64,000 nucleotides of DNA from JBBWZH01 sp035544115. GTDB taxonomy: Bacteria > Actinomycetota > Actinomycetes > Mycobacteriales > CADCTP01. The stretch covers positions 3,472,001 through 3,536,000 of the forward strand of contig OY970235.1 of the NCBI GenBank assembly GCA_963714145.1, written 5' to 3'. Below the pieces are notes generated by a model. That model worked only from the letters and a program-made list of their open reading frames with translations. It was not told the origin of the DNA and made no database searches. Below, in pieces: positions 15,692 through 24,719 of the stretch. Position numbers and translations under genes: made by a program. The first letter of the stretch is position 1. Every line of letters begins with the position of its first letter.

Positions 15692-16447
15692 TCAGCGGCC
15701 GAAGCGGGTACGCCCCCACGGCTTGAACACCGAAAGCCAACTGGCGAGGCTCAACGCGACCAGGGACACCGTCGGCGGCATGAACAACCCGGACCGGTCG
15801 TGCGGCGGCACCGCGACACCGGCCGCAATGTCCTGCCCGTACCCGGTCAACCCGTTCAGGGTCGGCCGCAGCAGGACCAGGATCAGCACGCACAGCACCA
15901 CGTTCAACACCAGCTTCACGGCCACCCAGGTGTACCGGATCAGGCCGTACTTGCTGCCCAGCCCGAGCAGGACGCCGCTGACCAGGCAGACCAGGCCCGC
16001 GCCCAGCATCGGCCAGAGCACGAACATCCCGAGCGCCTGGTACGCCACACCGCGGACGCCGGCGTCCGCGCCGAACCACCCGCTGAGCACCAGCGCCCCG
16101 ACGATCACATCCACGCCGAACCAGGCGCCGGCCGAGACGATGTGCACGAGCAGCACCGCCTTGCGGGCCCGGCGACCCAGCCGCCACGGCCGGCGGCCGG
16201 CCCGGCCGGCCCGGCCCGCCCGGGCAGTCCGGTCGGCCCGGTCGGTCCGGGCAGTCCGAGCGGTCCGGTCGGCTCGCGCGGTCCGGTCGGACCGGTCGGC
16301 CTGGGCGGTCCGGTCGGGCCGGTCGGACCCGTCACCCCGGGCGGGGGTGTCAGCCAGGGAGGTCCGGGCGGCCGTGCCGGCCTGGGCCGGCGCGCCAGCC
16401 CGGTCGGCGACATCGGGTCGTCGGACGGAGCGGGTCGTCGTATCCAT
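15692..16447 (-). CDS. DUF2269-like integral membrane protein with Arg-rich repeat N-terminus
   Basis: About 251 aa. The C-terminal two thirds has four or five hydrophobic segments (VLLVHIVSAGAWFGVDVIVGA, YQALGMFVLWPMLGAGLVCLV and others), resembling small membrane proteins of the DUF2269 type. The N-terminal ~90 residues are a cytosolic low-complexity stretch of DRTAR/ARTDRA repeats encoded by a GC-rich minisatellite at about 16200-16330. The start is uncertain: ATG at 16447 or GTG-like positions up to 16483, none with a good ribosome site. Function unknown. Confidence 0.65.
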   Translation of the reverse strand: MDTTTRSVRRPDVADRAGAPAQAGTAARTSLADTPARGDGSDRPDRTAQADRSDRTARADRTARTARTDRADRTARAGRAGRAGRRPWRLGRRARKAVLLVHIVSAGAWFGVDVIVGALVLSGWFGADAGVRGVAYQALGMFVLWPMLGAGLVCLVSGVLLGLGSKYGLIRYTWVAVKLVLNVVLCVLILVLLRPTLNGLTGYGQDIAAGVAVPPHDRSGLFMPPTVSLVALSLASWLSVFKPWGRTRFGR

Positions 16448-16554
16448 GCCTACAGGCTCGACCGCCGCCGGGGTCGCGCACATCCGCCCACCGACGGCAC
16501 CGGCCTACGCACGCTGACGTACGGGTCTCCGGCCGCAACGGGTAGCCCGCGCTG

Positions 16555-16593
16555 CCGCGGCGGGCCGGGCTGGTGCCGCCCGGCCCGCCGCGG
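16555..16593 (-). terminator. 16-bp stem terminator after the deacetylase gene
   Basis: A perfect 16-bp inverted repeat (CCGCGGCGGGCCGGGC and complement) with a 7-nt loop begins 7 nt past the deacetylase stop codon. No T-tract. It separates this gene from the membrane protein gene downstream. Confidence 0.6.
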
Positions 16594-16599
16594 CCCGGC

Positions 16600-18267
16600 T
16601 CAGGGCAGGGCCCGCCAGCCGGTCCAGCTGGTGGGCGTGGCGCCGGCCTGCGCGACGTTGAGGTAGACGCGGTCGTCGGTGCCGTAGCCGAAGACGTCCA
16701 GCCCGGTGCCGTCCACGGCGATGGCGAGACCGGAGATGAACCCGCCGCCGATGCTGGCCCACGGGCTCCAGCTCGCACCGGCCGGGTCGGCCACGCTGAT
16801 GTACGCCCGGCCGTCCGCGCCGCGGATCGCCGCGACCAGGTGCCCGCCGCCGACCGTGGTGGCCAGCGCCGGCTCGGCCGTGATCGTCGCGGCGACCCGG
16901 TGCCAGGCGCCCCAGGTCACGCCGGACCGGTGCCGCACCCAGAGCGCCCGGTCGGTGCCGACCATGGCCACGGTCAGCCCGCCGTCCGGGGTGGCCGCGA
17001 CCACCGGCCCCGAGGCCAGCCCGCCGCCCAGCGACAGCCAGCCACCCCAGCCGCCGTTGACCCGCTCGCGCAGGTATGCCGAGCCGTTGCTGCCGCGCAT
17101 CACCACGCTGATCCGACCGCCCGGGCCGATCGCCGCGCTGGGCCGGCTGGTCGCCACCCCGCCCAGGTCGAGCCAGGCCGAACTGGCGCCGTTGTCGCCG
17201 ACCGACTTCCAGTACACCTTGCTGTCGGTGCCGGTGACGAAGACCGCGGCGCTGGTCGAGTTGGCCGCGATGCCGGCCGGGCCGCCGACGATGCCGCCGG
17301 CCAGCGACAGCCAGCCGCCCCAGGTGTCGCCGTGGCCGATCCGCTGGAACGCCGCGCCGTTGGTGCCCCGGACCAGCAGGTGCCGGCCGCCGCTGGTGAT
17401 CGCGGCCGACGGCGTGGGCCGCTGCCCGGTGTGCCCGTACAGGTCGACGAACGTGTAGCCGTGGCTGCGGTAGAACGCGATGATCTGCGGCAGCGCGGTG
17501 ACCGTGGCCGGGATTCCGCCGGCCGGGTTGTGCATCAGGATCACCGGGTGCTGCTGGCTCACCCCGGCCTCGGCCCGGGTGACGATCCTGGTCACCCAGG
17601 ACGCCGCGGTGGACGTGCCGGCCTTCCAGTCCTCCGTGTCGACCGACCAGTTCCACACCGACATCCGGCGCTGCTGGGCCAGCTGCAGGGTGGTCGCGTT
17701 GTACTCGCCGTACGGCGGCCGGAACAGGCACGGCGCCGCGCCGGTGAGGGCCACCTGCTCGGCGCTGGTCCGGTCCATCTCGGTGGCCTGCGCGGCGGCG
17801 GACAGCGTGGGCAGCTGCGGGTGCGACCAGCTGTGGTTGCCCAGCGGCGCCTCCAGCACCGCCTCCGACCGGACCCCGGCCGGCCGCGCGGCCTGGTTGA
17901 TCCCGATGTTGAAGAACGTCGCCGCGACGCCGTTGTTCTGCAGGATGTTCAGCAGCGCCGTGGTCGTCGGGCCGGGGCCGTCGTCGAAGGTCAGCGCGAC
18001 CGTCTTGCCGCTGCCCGGCGCCGCCGTCTGCACGCCGTACGGCGCGGCCGGGCACTTCGGGTTGATCACCGGCGCGGCCGCCAGCGGCGCGACCACCTCG
18101 TCCGGGCTGGCGGCCAGCACCGAACCCGGCGGCCACGGCCCGTTCGGACGATGCCCGGCCGCGCCGGGCAGGCCGGGCGCCCCGGAGCTCGACCCGGCCA
18201 CGCCGCCGACCACCCCCACCAGCAACACGACCGCCACCCCGACCCGAACCACGAGCAAACGAGACAT
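16600..18267 (-). CDS. Secreted polysaccharide deacetylase with C-terminal beta-propeller
   Basis: A 555-aa protein with an N-terminal signal peptide (residues 1-25, LLVVRVGVAVVLLVGVVGG). The NodB/CE4 domain carries all motifs: TFDDG (Asp95, Asp96), the metal site NHSWSH (His145, His149), RPPYG at 183-187, and SVDTEDW near 210-213; these enzymes de-N-acetylate chitin-like or peptidoglycan sugars. Residues ~300-555 hold five repeats of ~48 aa with WGGWLSLGGGLASGP-type blades, a PLL/tectonin-like propeller likely to bind carbohydrate. The ATG at 18267 follows GGGGAGG. Acts outside the cell or at the wall. Confidence 0.88.
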   Translation of the reverse strand: MSRLLVVRVGVAVVLLVGVVGGVAGSSSGAPGLPGAAGHRPNGPWPPGSVLAASPDEVVAPLAAAPVINPKCPAAPYGVQTAAPGSGKTVALTFDDGPGPTTTALLNILQNNGVAATFFNIGINQAARPAGVRSEAVLEAPLGNHSWSHPQLPTLSAAAQATEMDRTSAEQVALTGAAPCLFRPPYGEYNATTLQLAQQRRMSVWNWSVDTEDWKAGTSTAASWVTRIVTRAEAGVSQQHPVILMHNPAGGIPATVTALPQIIAFYRSHGYTFVDLYGHTGQRPTPSAAITSGGRHLLVRGTNGAAFQRIGHGDTWGGWLSLAGGIVGGPAGIAANSTSAAVFVTGTDSKVYWKSVGDNGASSAWLDLGGVATSRPSAAIGPGGRISVVMRGSNGSAYLRERVNGGWGGWLSLGGGLASGPVVAATPDGGLTVAMVGTDRALWVRHRSGVTWGAWHRVAATITAEPALATTVGGGHLVAAIRGADGRAYISVADPAGASWSPWASIGGGFISGLAIAVDGTGLDVFGYGTDDRVYLNVAQAGATPTSWTGWRALP

Positions 18268-18675
18268 TCCGACCTCCCCAGCCCCCGAGCGCCGATCGCG
18301 CTCCCCGCATGCAGCGACCGCCACCATCAGACCCCACCAAAGCAGGTGGGTACGACAGTTTTGCGTCAACTGCGGCCGTCCCCGGACCGGACGACCCGAT
18401 ACACGCAGACAGACGCGACCGATCGACGTTCCGTTGTCGCCCCGGTCGACCTCTGCCCGGGCGGCCATCCGCACCGGCCGGCCGGCCCGGCCGGCCACCG
18501 TCGGCCGACCCCGTGTCAAGCCGTGGGTGGCGGTGTGCGGCGGTGTGCAGGATCCCGCGCCGACCGGCCGACCAGCGAACACCATCTGCGGGCGGCGGCC
18601 TGTTCCCGCCGGTGCCGGCACCCGGCGCCTGCCGCGGTGCCCGGCCTGGCCGCCGGACGACGAGGAGGACGAACC
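18268..18675. promoter_or_regulatory. Divergent intergenic region with an inverted repeat
   Basis: A 408-bp gap between the divergent deacetylase and secreted three-repeat protein. No gene is convincing here. An inverted repeat ACCC(C)ACC-N6-GGTGGGT lies at 18331-18351, closer to the deacetylase, and could be an operator. The half towards the plus-strand gene is GC-rich without a clear promoter. Promoters for both genes must lie here. Confidence 0.35.
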
Positions 18676-19812
18676 ATGCAGCTGCACAGACGATGGACCG
18701 GTCGACTGGCCCGCGCGCTCGCGGTGGCGGTGATCGCGGCCGGCTTCGGCGTCGCCACCGGGGCGGGCACGCCGGCCGCGGCGGCCACCCCGGACGGGTA
18801 CGGCTTCGCCTATCTCGACACGCCGGTACCGCCGTTCAACCCGTATTTCCCGGACCCGGCGCACCGGTTCACGACCAGCGGCGGGGCGCCCTCGATCGTC
18901 CGCATCGCGGTCGGGCAGTACTCGGTGTTCTTCCCCGGCATCGCCGCCGGCCAGGGCGTCGCGCACGTGACCGCGGTGAACGACGCGCCGGTCTGGTGCC
19001 AGGTCGTCACGTACGGGCCGACCGGCATGGGCGAGCGGGTCGACATCCGGTGCTTCCGGTTCCCCGGCGCACTGGAGGACAGCCGATTCAGCGTGCTGTT
19101 CTCGACCAGCACGGCCCCACCGGCCGCACCCGGCAGCTACGCCTACCTGCGCGCGACCGCCGGCGGGGCGGTGGCCAACAGCTACAACAGCGCCGGCGCG
19201 CTGAACCTGATCGGGCACGTGGCCGGCTCCGGCGCCTACACCGTGCACCTCAACGCTCTCGGCTCGCCGCTGATCCAGGCCGGTGACCTGCAGGTGACCG
19301 CGGTGAGCGTGGGGCCGGCGCACTGCAAGGTGTTCCGCTGGGCACCCGGACCGGCCGGCCAGGTGGTCACCGTGCTGTGCTTCAACGGCGTCGGCGCACT
19401 GGCTGACAGCGGCTTCACGCTGTCATACCAGCGGCGGCGGGCGATCAGCGGCGCGGTCGCGCCACCGTTCCGGTTCGGCTACATCCTGGACAGCCCCACC
19501 CAGATCCCGCCGACCGAGACCAACTTCAACAGCGCCCTCGGCTTCGATATGAACACCGCGTTCGCCGCCGGCCTCGGCCTGCGGTTCATCACCTTCCCGG
19601 CGGTCGGCCAACTGCGCGACCACGTGCAGGTCACCGCCTTCGGCCCGAGCCCCGGCGTCGTCCCGGCCAGCCTGTCCGGCTTCTGCGGCCTGCTGACCCT
19701 GTGGAACACCGCCGGCGGAAACGCCTTCGTCCGCGACGTCATCTGCTTCAACGGCCTCACCGGCGCCCGCCTCACCCAGGAATCCCTGGTCAGCTACACC
19801 TCCGAGTTCTGA
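18676..19812 (+). CDS. Secreted protein with three tandem two-cysteine domains
   Basis: A 378-aa protein with a clear signal peptide (RRWTGRLARALAVAVIAAGFG ... AAAA, cleavage near residue 37). The mature part is three homologous copies of about 110 aa. Each opens with a Tyr/Phe-rich strand (YGFAYLDTP, SYAYLRATA, FRFGYILDSP), contains HVTAV/QVTAV/QVTAF, and has two cysteines at equivalent places (WCQVVTYGP...IRCFRF; HCKVFRWAP...VLCFNG; FCGLLTLWN...VICFNG), likely one disulfide per domain. I do not recognise the family; the pattern suggests beta-sandwich modules. GAGGAGGA precedes the ATG. It may share regulation with the divergent deacetylase. Confidence 0.85.
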   Translation: MQLHRRWTGRLARALAVAVIAAGFGVATGAGTPAAAATPDGYGFAYLDTPVPPFNPYFPDPAHRFTTSGGAPSIVRIAVGQYSVFFPGIAAGQGVAHVTAVNDAPVWCQVVTYGPTGMGERVDIRCFRFPGALEDSRFSVLFSTSTAPPAAPGSYAYLRATAGGAVANSYNSAGALNLIGHVAGSGAYTVHLNALGSPLIQAGDLQVTAVSVGPAHCKVFRWAPGPAGQVVTVLCFNGVGALADSGFTLSYQRRRAISGAVAPPFRFGYILDSPTQIPPTETNFNSALGFDMNTAFAAGLGLRFITFPAVGQLRDHVQVTAFGPSPGVVPASLSGFCGLLTLWNTAGGNAFVRDVICFNGLTGARLTQESLVSYTSEF

Positions 19813-19887
19813 CCGACCCGGCCGGCCACCGTCCACACCGGACCGTCCACTCCGGACAGTCCGATCGGGACGGAGGCCGGCCGGCGC

Positions 19888-19922
19888 GGCGCCCCCCGCG
19901 GCAGCCCCGCTGCGGGGGCGCC
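19888..19922 (+). terminator. GC hairpin after the three-repeat protein gene
   Basis: GGCGCCCCC and GGGGGCGCC flank a GC-rich loop region that can extend the stem; located 75 nt past the stop codon. The T-tract is weak (CGCTTGTCC). Confidence 0.45.
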
Positions 19923-19956
19923 CGCTTGTCCGCGGTGCGGCAACCCGGGAGCCGTC

Positions 19957-19986
19957 TTGACTTCACCGGGGCAGACCTGCGCATAT
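19957..19986 (+). promoter_or_regulatory. Candidate promoter of the metallopeptidase gene
   Basis: TTGACT (19957-19962) and GCATAT (19981-19986) are separated by 18 bp, close to a housekeeping-sigma promoter. The start codon is 69 nt further on. Confidence 0.4.
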
Positions 19987-20054
19987 CAGCCCCCATCCGG
20001 TGCTGTCCGGCACAACCGGTTGGGATGATGGCACCAGGGTCGAACGGAGGGCGG

Positions 20055-21215
20055 ATGGCGACGCTGCGGGAGGAGCGCGAGCGGGAGGCCGGCGAGCAGC
20101 GGAAGCTGCGGATCCGGGTCGCGGTCGCGGTCGTCGTGCTGCTGGCCGGGGTGGCCGGGGTGGGGCTGCTGGCCGGGGGGCGGCCGGTCAAGCCGGGGCG
20201 CGGGACGTTCGTGCCGGCCAGCGCGGATCCGGTGCAGGCGGCGGTGCCGGTGCTGGCCGGGTACGTGGAGCAGGCGCGCGGGCTGCTGTTCAAGACGAAG
20301 CCGGTGGTCACCGTGGTCGACGCGGCGGCGTTCGCCAAGATCGTCGCAGAGCCGCTGACCGGGGTCGGGGCAACCAACCGGCAGGCGACGGCGCAGGCGC
20401 TGGGGCTGGCCCATCCGGGCGGCGCCGGCACCGCTGACGTCGAGGCCTTCTACAGCTACCCGCGGCGCCAGGTGGTGCTGCGCGACGACATGAAGTTCGA
20501 CGCGTTCGGCCGGGTGGTGCTCGCGCACGAACTGGCACACGCGCTGGCGGACCAGAACTTCGACCTGCTCGCGATGACGAAGGCGGCGGCCGCCAACTCG
20601 GACCGGCTGCGGGCGCTGGACGCGCTGATCGAGGGCGACGCGACCCGGCTCGAACTGGCCTACCTGGGCACACAGAGCAAAGCCGACCAGGCCGACGTGC
20701 ACCGGCGCTACAACTACGACCCCGTCCCGGCCAGCTTCGCCGACAACACCCGGCTGTTCCCGTACACCGTTGGCCGGGACTTCGTGACGGCCGTTGCCGA
20801 GGCCGGCGGCAACCCGGCGCTGGACGCCGCGTTCCGGCGCCCGCCCACCTCCACGGCGCAGATCATCGACCCGCGCAAGTACCTGGGCGGGGTGCTGCCG
20901 ATCGGGGTCCGGGCGCCGGCCGCCGAGGGCACCACGGTCGACCAGGGCAGCCTCGGCCAGTTCGGACTCGCCCTGCTGATCTCGCACGGACGGCGGGTGG
21001 CGAACGTGAGCGCGACCAGCCAGTGGGTCGGAGACAGTTACGTTACGTTTCGATCAGGCCGCGGCTTCTGCACCTACGACAACGTCGTGATGAACACGTC
21101 GGCGGCCCGCGACCAGCTCTTCACCGACCTGGCACCGCTCGCCCAGATCCCCGCGAACCGCACCCGGATCACGAAGAGCAGCGAACGCGGCGTCCGGCTA
21201 CAAGCCTGCACCTAA
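20055..21215 (+). CDS. Membrane-anchored zinc metallopeptidase-like protein
   Basis: A 386-aa protein. A single membrane anchor at residues 19-40 (AVAVVVLLAGVAGVGLLAGG) follows a charged cytosolic N-terminus. The extracellular part contains HELAH (158-162, VVLAHELAHALADQNF), a zincin site with Glu159 as catalytic base, and IEGDATRLE with Glu193 as candidate third ligand, an arrangement of gluzincin-type peptidases. No recognised family name. CGGAGG lies 5 nt before the ATG at 20055. An acidic or processed substrate at the cell surface is likely but unknown. Confidence 0.75.
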   Translation: MATLREEREREAGEQRKLRIRVAVAVVVLLAGVAGVGLLAGGRPVKPGRGTFVPASADPVQAAVPVLAGYVEQARGLLFKTKPVVTVVDAAAFAKIVAEPLTGVGATNRQATAQALGLAHPGGAGTADVEAFYSYPRRQVVLRDDMKFDAFGRVVLAHELAHALADQNFDLLAMTKAAAANSDRLRALDALIEGDATRLELAYLGTQSKADQADVHRRYNYDPVPASFADNTRLFPYTVGRDFVTAVAEAGGNPALDAAFRRPPTSTAQIIDPRKYLGGVLPIGVRAPAAEGTTVDQGSLGQFGLALLISHGRRVANVSATSQWVGDSYVTFRSGRGFCTYDNVVMNTSAARDQLFTDLAPLAQIPANRTRITKSSERGVRLQACT

Positions 21216-21348
21216 CGCTCTGACCTGCCTAGATGCCGCGTTCACGGCAGTTGGCAGGCGTCTGAAAACTCGGTCGAGCCAAATCGGCCCCTGCTGCGAA
21301 CGGCAGGTGACGGGCTGAGGCGGCCACCGAGCAACAGGCGGTAATCGT

Positions 21349-24300
21349 GTGACTACAACTTGCCATACCGGTTGCGGAACGTGTTCAGCGTGTGAACCCA
21401 TTGCCGAGCGGCCTGCTCGGCTGGCCGGCCTACGCCGCCGCCGAAGTGGACGTGCCGCGGCGGGGGGAAAAGCAGTGGACCTTGGCGGACGGCACCAGCC
21501 TGCTCCCGGACGGCCCACCCTCGCCGACCTGACCGCGTCCCTCGGCAGCGCCGGCGGCCCGCTCCCCGGCCTGCGCCGCACTCCCCCGGCTGCCCGGCCG
21601 CCGCTGCCGCCACCACCGCCACCACCGCCCGCGCCGCCCGCGGCGATGCCGCCGGCCCAGCCCACCTGGTACGGCCACCCCGCCAGCCGCCCGGGCGCGC
21701 TGCCGGTCCGCCGGATGCCGCCGGCGGCGCAGGTCAGCACCGGCTCGACCGGCCCGGCGGCCGACGGCGACCAGCCCGCACCGGCCCAGCGCCGCCCCGG
21801 GCAGTCCCCGTTCCGGACGCCCGGCCCGCCAGCAGCCGCCCCCACGCCCCGCCCGCCAGCAGCCCCACCGGCACCAGCCCGACCAGCACCAGCCCCGCCG
21901 GCAGCAGGCCCACCTGCAGCGGCCCTGCCGGTGCCAGCCCCGCCGGCGCCAGGTCTGGCGGCACCAGCCGTGCAGACACCGGCCCTGCCAGCAGCAGGCC
22001 CACCTGCAGCAGGCTTGCCAGTACCAGCCCCGCCGGCACCAGCCCGGCCAGCACCGGCCCCGCCGGCCCTGCCCGCACCAGCCCTGCCAGCGCCAGCCTT
22101 ACCGGCAGCGGCCCTGCCGGCACCAGGTCCGCTGGCACCAGGTCTGCCCGCACCAGCCGTGCGGACACCGGGCCTGCCCGCCGGCCCCTTCAGGGCGCCC
22201 GTCGGCCCTGCTACGCCGCCCGGGCCAAGGCCGGCGGCCGGCGGGCCGCACCGAACCGCATCCGCCGAGGCTGCCGGCCCACCGTCGACACCCTCGCCCG
22301 ACGCCGGCCAGGTGGCGGAGGCCCGGACCGGGCCGATCGCCCCGGTCACCCAGCAGACCCCGGCCGGGCCGGATGTTCCGCGGCCGCCGAACACGCCGGC
22401 CGCTGCGCACCCCCCGGCCGCACCGGCGGCCCAGCCGACCCCCGGCACGCCGCAGGCTCAGCAACCCACGGCCACACCGGCAGCTCGGCAGACGCCGGCC
22501 ACACCGCTGGTTCAGCAAGCTCGGAATGCCGACGAGGCCGACCGGGGCGGCCCGCGCACCGGCGCGGGCCGGCCGGCCGATGAGGCCGTGATCCGGTCCA
22601 GAACCCCGAACGACGGCAGCGCTACCTCGCTCCCGGCGGCCGCGCCACCCACCGGTGTGCCGGGGCCGCCGCGGGCGCCAGCCGCTGGGCCGCCGCGCCC
22701 GACCGGCGACGTGTCGGTCCGGCCGGCCGGGCCCGAGCCGCTCGGCGACCACACCGGCGGCACGGACCCGGGCCGGACGGTGGGCTGGGCGGTGCCGGGG
22801 CGGGCGCGGCGGCCCGGGGCCCGGCGGACCGGGCTGCTGCTGGCGGTGCTGGTGCTGGCGGTGCTGGCCGGAGCCGCCTGGGCGCTGCTGGCCGGGCTCG
22901 GCGGCGCGCCGCCGGTGAGTGGGGCCGAGGGGGCGTTCGCGGTACGGGCGTTCGCGATCAACCGGTTCGGGTTCGCGGCGGCGCACCTGCCCTGGTACGA
23001 CGGCGGCGCCGGGGCGCTGCAGGTGGCCGCGTACGAGACGGTCAGCGGGGCACTGTCGCGGGCCGGCAGCGCGGTGGTGGCGGCCCGCGAGGCGATGGTG
23101 CTGGCGACCGCGCTGGGCGGGGTCGCGCTGGCGGTGGCGGCCCGGCGGCTGCAGCTGTCGGTGCCGGCGACCGTGGTGGCGACGCTGCTGTACGGGTTCG
23201 CCCCGCTGGCGCTGCTGCTGCACCGCACCGCGGACCCGACGAACCTGGGCGTGATGTGGGCCTGCGCCGGGTTCGCGGTGGCGGCCGGCGGGGCGCGGCG
23301 GGTCGGCACGTCGATCGTGGCGGCCGGCTACCTGGCGCTGGGCGTGCTGTCCGCGCCGGTGGTGCTGGTGGTCGTGCTGCCGCTGGCGGCCGGGTTGCTG
23401 GTCACCGGCGATGTCGGCCGGTTGCCGCGGTGGGCCCGGGTGGTGGCCGGCGCGCTCGGCCTGGCCGGCTACATCGCGCTGGTCACGCTGGCCGCGCACG
23501 GGCAGCTGGGCGGTGTGGACGCGACGGCCGAGCTGCCCGCGACCAGTGGCCTGGACCAGGTGTTGATCGTCGCGGCGGCGCTGGCCGCGGTGGCCGCGCT
23601 GGCGGTGCGGTGGCTGCGGCCGCTGGCGATCGGGCTGGTCGCGCTCGGCCTCGCCGCGGCCATCGCCACCGAGGCGCGGCCGCAGCTGGCGATCCTGGCG
23701 GTGCCGCTGGCCGCGGTGCTGCTGCCCGCGCTGGCCGACGTCGGCACCCAGCGGTCCCGGGCCTGGCTCGCCGCCCGCCCCGGCCCGCAGGCCGGGCGGC
23801 AGCGGTCGGCCCGGCTGGTGCCGGCCGCGGTCGCCACCGGGGTGGTGCTCGCGCTGGCGATCGGCTGGGTGCCGGCGGCCGGCGCGGTCCGGTCCGGCGC
23901 CCCGGTCGACCGGTCGCTGGACCAGGCCCGCGACTGGGTGCTGGCCAGCCTGCCGACCCGGCCCCGGCTGGCCGTGGACGACGCGCTGTGGGCGAAGCTG
24001 ATCGACGCCGGCTACCCGGCCGAGCAGCTGGTCGCCGGCGGTGGCCTCGGCCTGCCGTCGCCGACCAGCCGGCCCGGCTGGGCCGACTGCGTGTTCGTGC
24101 TCGGCCGGGACACCGAACTGCTGCGGCTGGACCCGGCCGACCCGGTCCGGATGGCCCGGGACAGCTCGGCGATCGTGGCCGGCTGGGGCATCGGCGCGGA
24201 CCGGGTGAACGCCCGCCGGGTGCTGATCGACCGGGCCACCGCGCTCACCCAGGCGGTCCGGGACGCCCGGTCGCGGGCCGAGGCGGGCGCGGCGCTGAGC

Positions 24301-24660
24301 CGCAACCCGCAGCTGACGGTCGACCCGGAGGCGGTCACGCTGCTGCGCCGCGGCGACGTGGACGCCCGGATCATCGCGGTGCTGGCCACCATCAGCGGCC
24401 AGCACCGGCTGCGGATCGCCACGTTCCCACCGGTGGACGGCGAGGATGACCGGCTGCCCCGCCGGCAGATCGCGGTCACCGTGATCGACGGGCAGCAGGT
24501 CGCGCCCGGCGCCACCAACGCGATGCTGCTGGACCAGTGGCTCAAGGCCCAGCAACCGCCGTACCGGCCGGCCACCACGGCCATCACGACCGTGCTCACC
24601 CGCTCCGCGCTGCTGATCAGCTACGACGCCGTCAGCCAGCCCGGCCTGCTGCCGCCGTGA
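21349..24660 (+). CDS. Multi-span membrane protein, glycosyltransferase-39-like, with Pro/Ala-rich N-terminus
   Basis: Up to 1103 aa. Residues ~70-480 are Pro/Ala low complexity (PAPPAP, AGLPVPAPPAP), partly a coding minisatellite at 21870-22180. A membrane part follows (from ~490) with about 9-10 helices, starting GLLLAVLVLAVLAGAAWALL; an early loop FAINRFGFAAAHLPWYDGG and the helix pattern resemble ArnT/PMT-type (GT39/GT-C) transferases. A ~230-residue soluble tail contains LDQARDWVLASLPTRPRLAVDD. Start: GTG at 21349, or GTG at 21475 with GGGGGAAAAG before it. The next two genes, DUF4397 and class F sortase, suggest a surface-assembly unit. Confidence 0.7.
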   Translation: MTTTCHTGCGTCSACEPIAERPARLAGLRRRRSGRAAAGGKAVDLGGRHQPAPGRPTLADLTASLGSAGGPLPGLRRTPPAARPPLPPPPPPPPAPPAAMPPAQPTWYGHPASRPGALPVRRMPPAAQVSTGSTGPAADGDQPAPAQRRPGQSPFRTPGPPAAAPTPRPPAAPPAPARPAPAPPAAGPPAAALPVPAPPAPGLAAPAVQTPALPAAGPPAAGLPVPAPPAPARPAPAPPALPAPALPAPALPAAALPAPGPLAPGLPAPAVRTPGLPAGPFRAPVGPATPPGPRPAAGGPHRTASAEAAGPPSTPSPDAGQVAEARTGPIAPVTQQTPAGPDVPRPPNTPAAAHPPAAPAAQPTPGTPQAQQPTATPAARQTPATPLVQQARNADEADRGGPRTGAGRPADEAVIRSRTPNDGSATSLPAAAPPTGVPGPPRAPAAGPPRPTGDVSVRPAGPEPLGDHTGGTDPGRTVGWAVPGRARRPGARRTGLLLAVLVLAVLAGAAWALLAGLGGAPPVSGAEGAFAVRAFAINRFGFAAAHLPWYDGGAGALQVAAYETVSGALSRAGSAVVAAREAMVLATALGGVALAVAARRLQLSVPATVVATLLYGFAPLALLLHRTADPTNLGVMWACAGFAVAAGGARRVGTSIVAAGYLALGVLSAPVVLVVVLPLAAGLLVTGDVGRLPRWARVVAGALGLAGYIALVTLAAHGQLGGVDATAELPATSGLDQVLIVAAALAAVAALAVRWLRPLAIGLVALGLAAAIATEARPQLAILAVPLAAVLLPALADVGTQRSRAWLAARPGPQAGRQRSARLVPAAVATGVVLALAIGWVPAAGAVRSGAPVDRSLDQARDWVLASLPTRPRLAVDDALWAKLIDAGYPAEQLVAGGGLGLPSPTSRPGWADCVFVLGRDTELLRLDPADPVRMARDSSAIVAGWGIGADRVNARRVLIDRATALTQAVRDARSRAEAGAALSRNPQLTVDPEAVTLLRRGDVDARIIAVLATISGQHRLRIATFPPVDGEDDRLPRRQIAVTVIDGQQVAPGATNAMLLDQWLKAQQPPYRPATTAITTVLTRSALLISYDAVSQPGLLPP

Positions 24661-24719
24661 CCCGCCGGCCGGCAGCGCGACCCCACCCCACCAACAACCC
24701 GATCCTTGATGGAGGTCCG

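Noticed and set aside
18268..18675. c-di-AMP (ydaO-type) riboswitch before wall genes
   Set aside because: I looked because wall hydrolases often carry one, but no matching conserved core is visible.
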